From an uncultured Bdellovibrio sp. (GTDB lineage Bacteria > Bdellovibrionota > Bdellovibrionia > Bdellovibrionales > Bdellovibrionaceae), in NCBI GenBank assembly GCA_946482355.1, contig CAMLRE010000166.1:1-5590 (forward strand): a DNA stretch of 5,590 nucleotides, in the 5' to 3' direction. The number at the start of each line of letters is the position of its first letter. Position 1 is the stretch's first letter. Position numbers and translations under genes: made by a program. This document shows positions 5,406-5,590 of the stretch, one piece after another. The notes beneath the pieces are model-generated. The model searched no databases. It had not been told where the DNA came from and saw only the letters and a program-made list of their open reading frames with translations.

Positions 5406-5590
5406 ATGAAACAAGTATTAGTAGCAATGGCAATGGTTTTCGGATTAGGTCTTACATCTCAAGCAAAAGCAGACATCCCAGCATGGGCATGTAACATGAC
5501 TTTTAAAGGTCAAGCTTCAGGTGTTAAACTTATCATTGGTAAGTATCACTTAGACGCAAAAGGCAGCTTACGTTGCGTTAGCGCATCTGG
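5406..5590 (+). CDS. Secreted hypothetical protein, N-terminal part (runs off window)
   Basis: Only 61 codons plus two bases are inside the window. The N-terminus MKQVLVAMAMVFGLGLTSQA then KA is a signal peptide with probable cleavage after residue 22 (AKA before DIPAWAC). No lipobox is present, since Cys29 is seven residues into the mature part, so it is a periplasmic or exported protein rather than a lipoprotein. Cys29 and Cys57 could form a disulfide. The mature part alternates polar and hydrophobic residues with many glycines (GVKLIIGKYHLDAKGSLRCV), suggesting beta strands. I do not recognise a named family. The start is secure: TAAGGAGG five bases upstream and a perfect signal peptide. 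It is divergent from the TIGR02147-type regulator, so it is a candidate target of it. Confidence 0.9.
   Translation, partial: MKQVLVAMAMVFGLGLTSQAKADIPAWACNMTFKGQASGVKLIIGKYHLDAKGSLRCVSAS

Overview
The window most likely comes from a Bdellovibrio-type predatory bacterium (phylum Bdellovibrionota). This is inferred from protein resemblance. The regulator at about 4.5-5.2 kb looks like the TIGR02147 family, which is strongly over-represented in Bdellovibrio-like genomes. The secreted protease candidate has the GGDHxxNGGG-type mature N-terminus that I associate with Bdellovibrio secreted proteins. An LpxD-type lipid A enzyme shows a Gram-negative envelope. The DNA is moderately AT-rich by eye, which would suit a lower-GC member such as B. 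exovorus better than B. bacteriovorus, but this was not computed.

Left part (1-1770): three genes on the minus strand, read right to left. They are a lysine/alanine/proline-rich histone H1-like protein with a small C-terminal module resembling the UvrD/PcrA C-terminal Tudor domain, then translation initiation factor IF-1 (infA), then the N-terminal third of the RNA-binding transcription accessory protein Tex, which runs off the window. Short gaps and no terminator suggest one information-processing operon, expressed from a candidate promoter near 1700-1727.

Middle (1771-3467): a plus-strand pair read divergently from that operon. The first gene is an LpxD-family acyltransferase with an atypical N-terminal nucleotide-binding domain. 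The second, 21 bp downstream, is a 123-residue four-helix membrane protein with a perfect Shine-Dalgarno. A 239-bp intergenic stretch follows. It holds a GC-rich hairpin, a G-run-rich tract and a clear bidirectional intrinsic terminator shared with the convergent gene.

Right part (3468-5590): a minus-strand pair, TIGR02147-type regulator then secreted zincin-like protein, separated by 4 bp with the second gene's ribosome site inside the first. It is divergent from a plus-strand secreted-protein gene that runs off the right edge. Between them lies a perfect 19-bp palindrome (8-bp arms), a promoter placed so that the regulator mRNA should be leaderless, and a long A/C-only leader ahead of a full Shine-Dalgarno for the secreted protein. 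The simplest reading, which is inference, is a regulator controlling its own protease partner and a divergent exported protein through the palindrome. This is the part of the window with the most unexplained biology. No tRNA, rRNA, CRISPR array or insertion sequence was seen.
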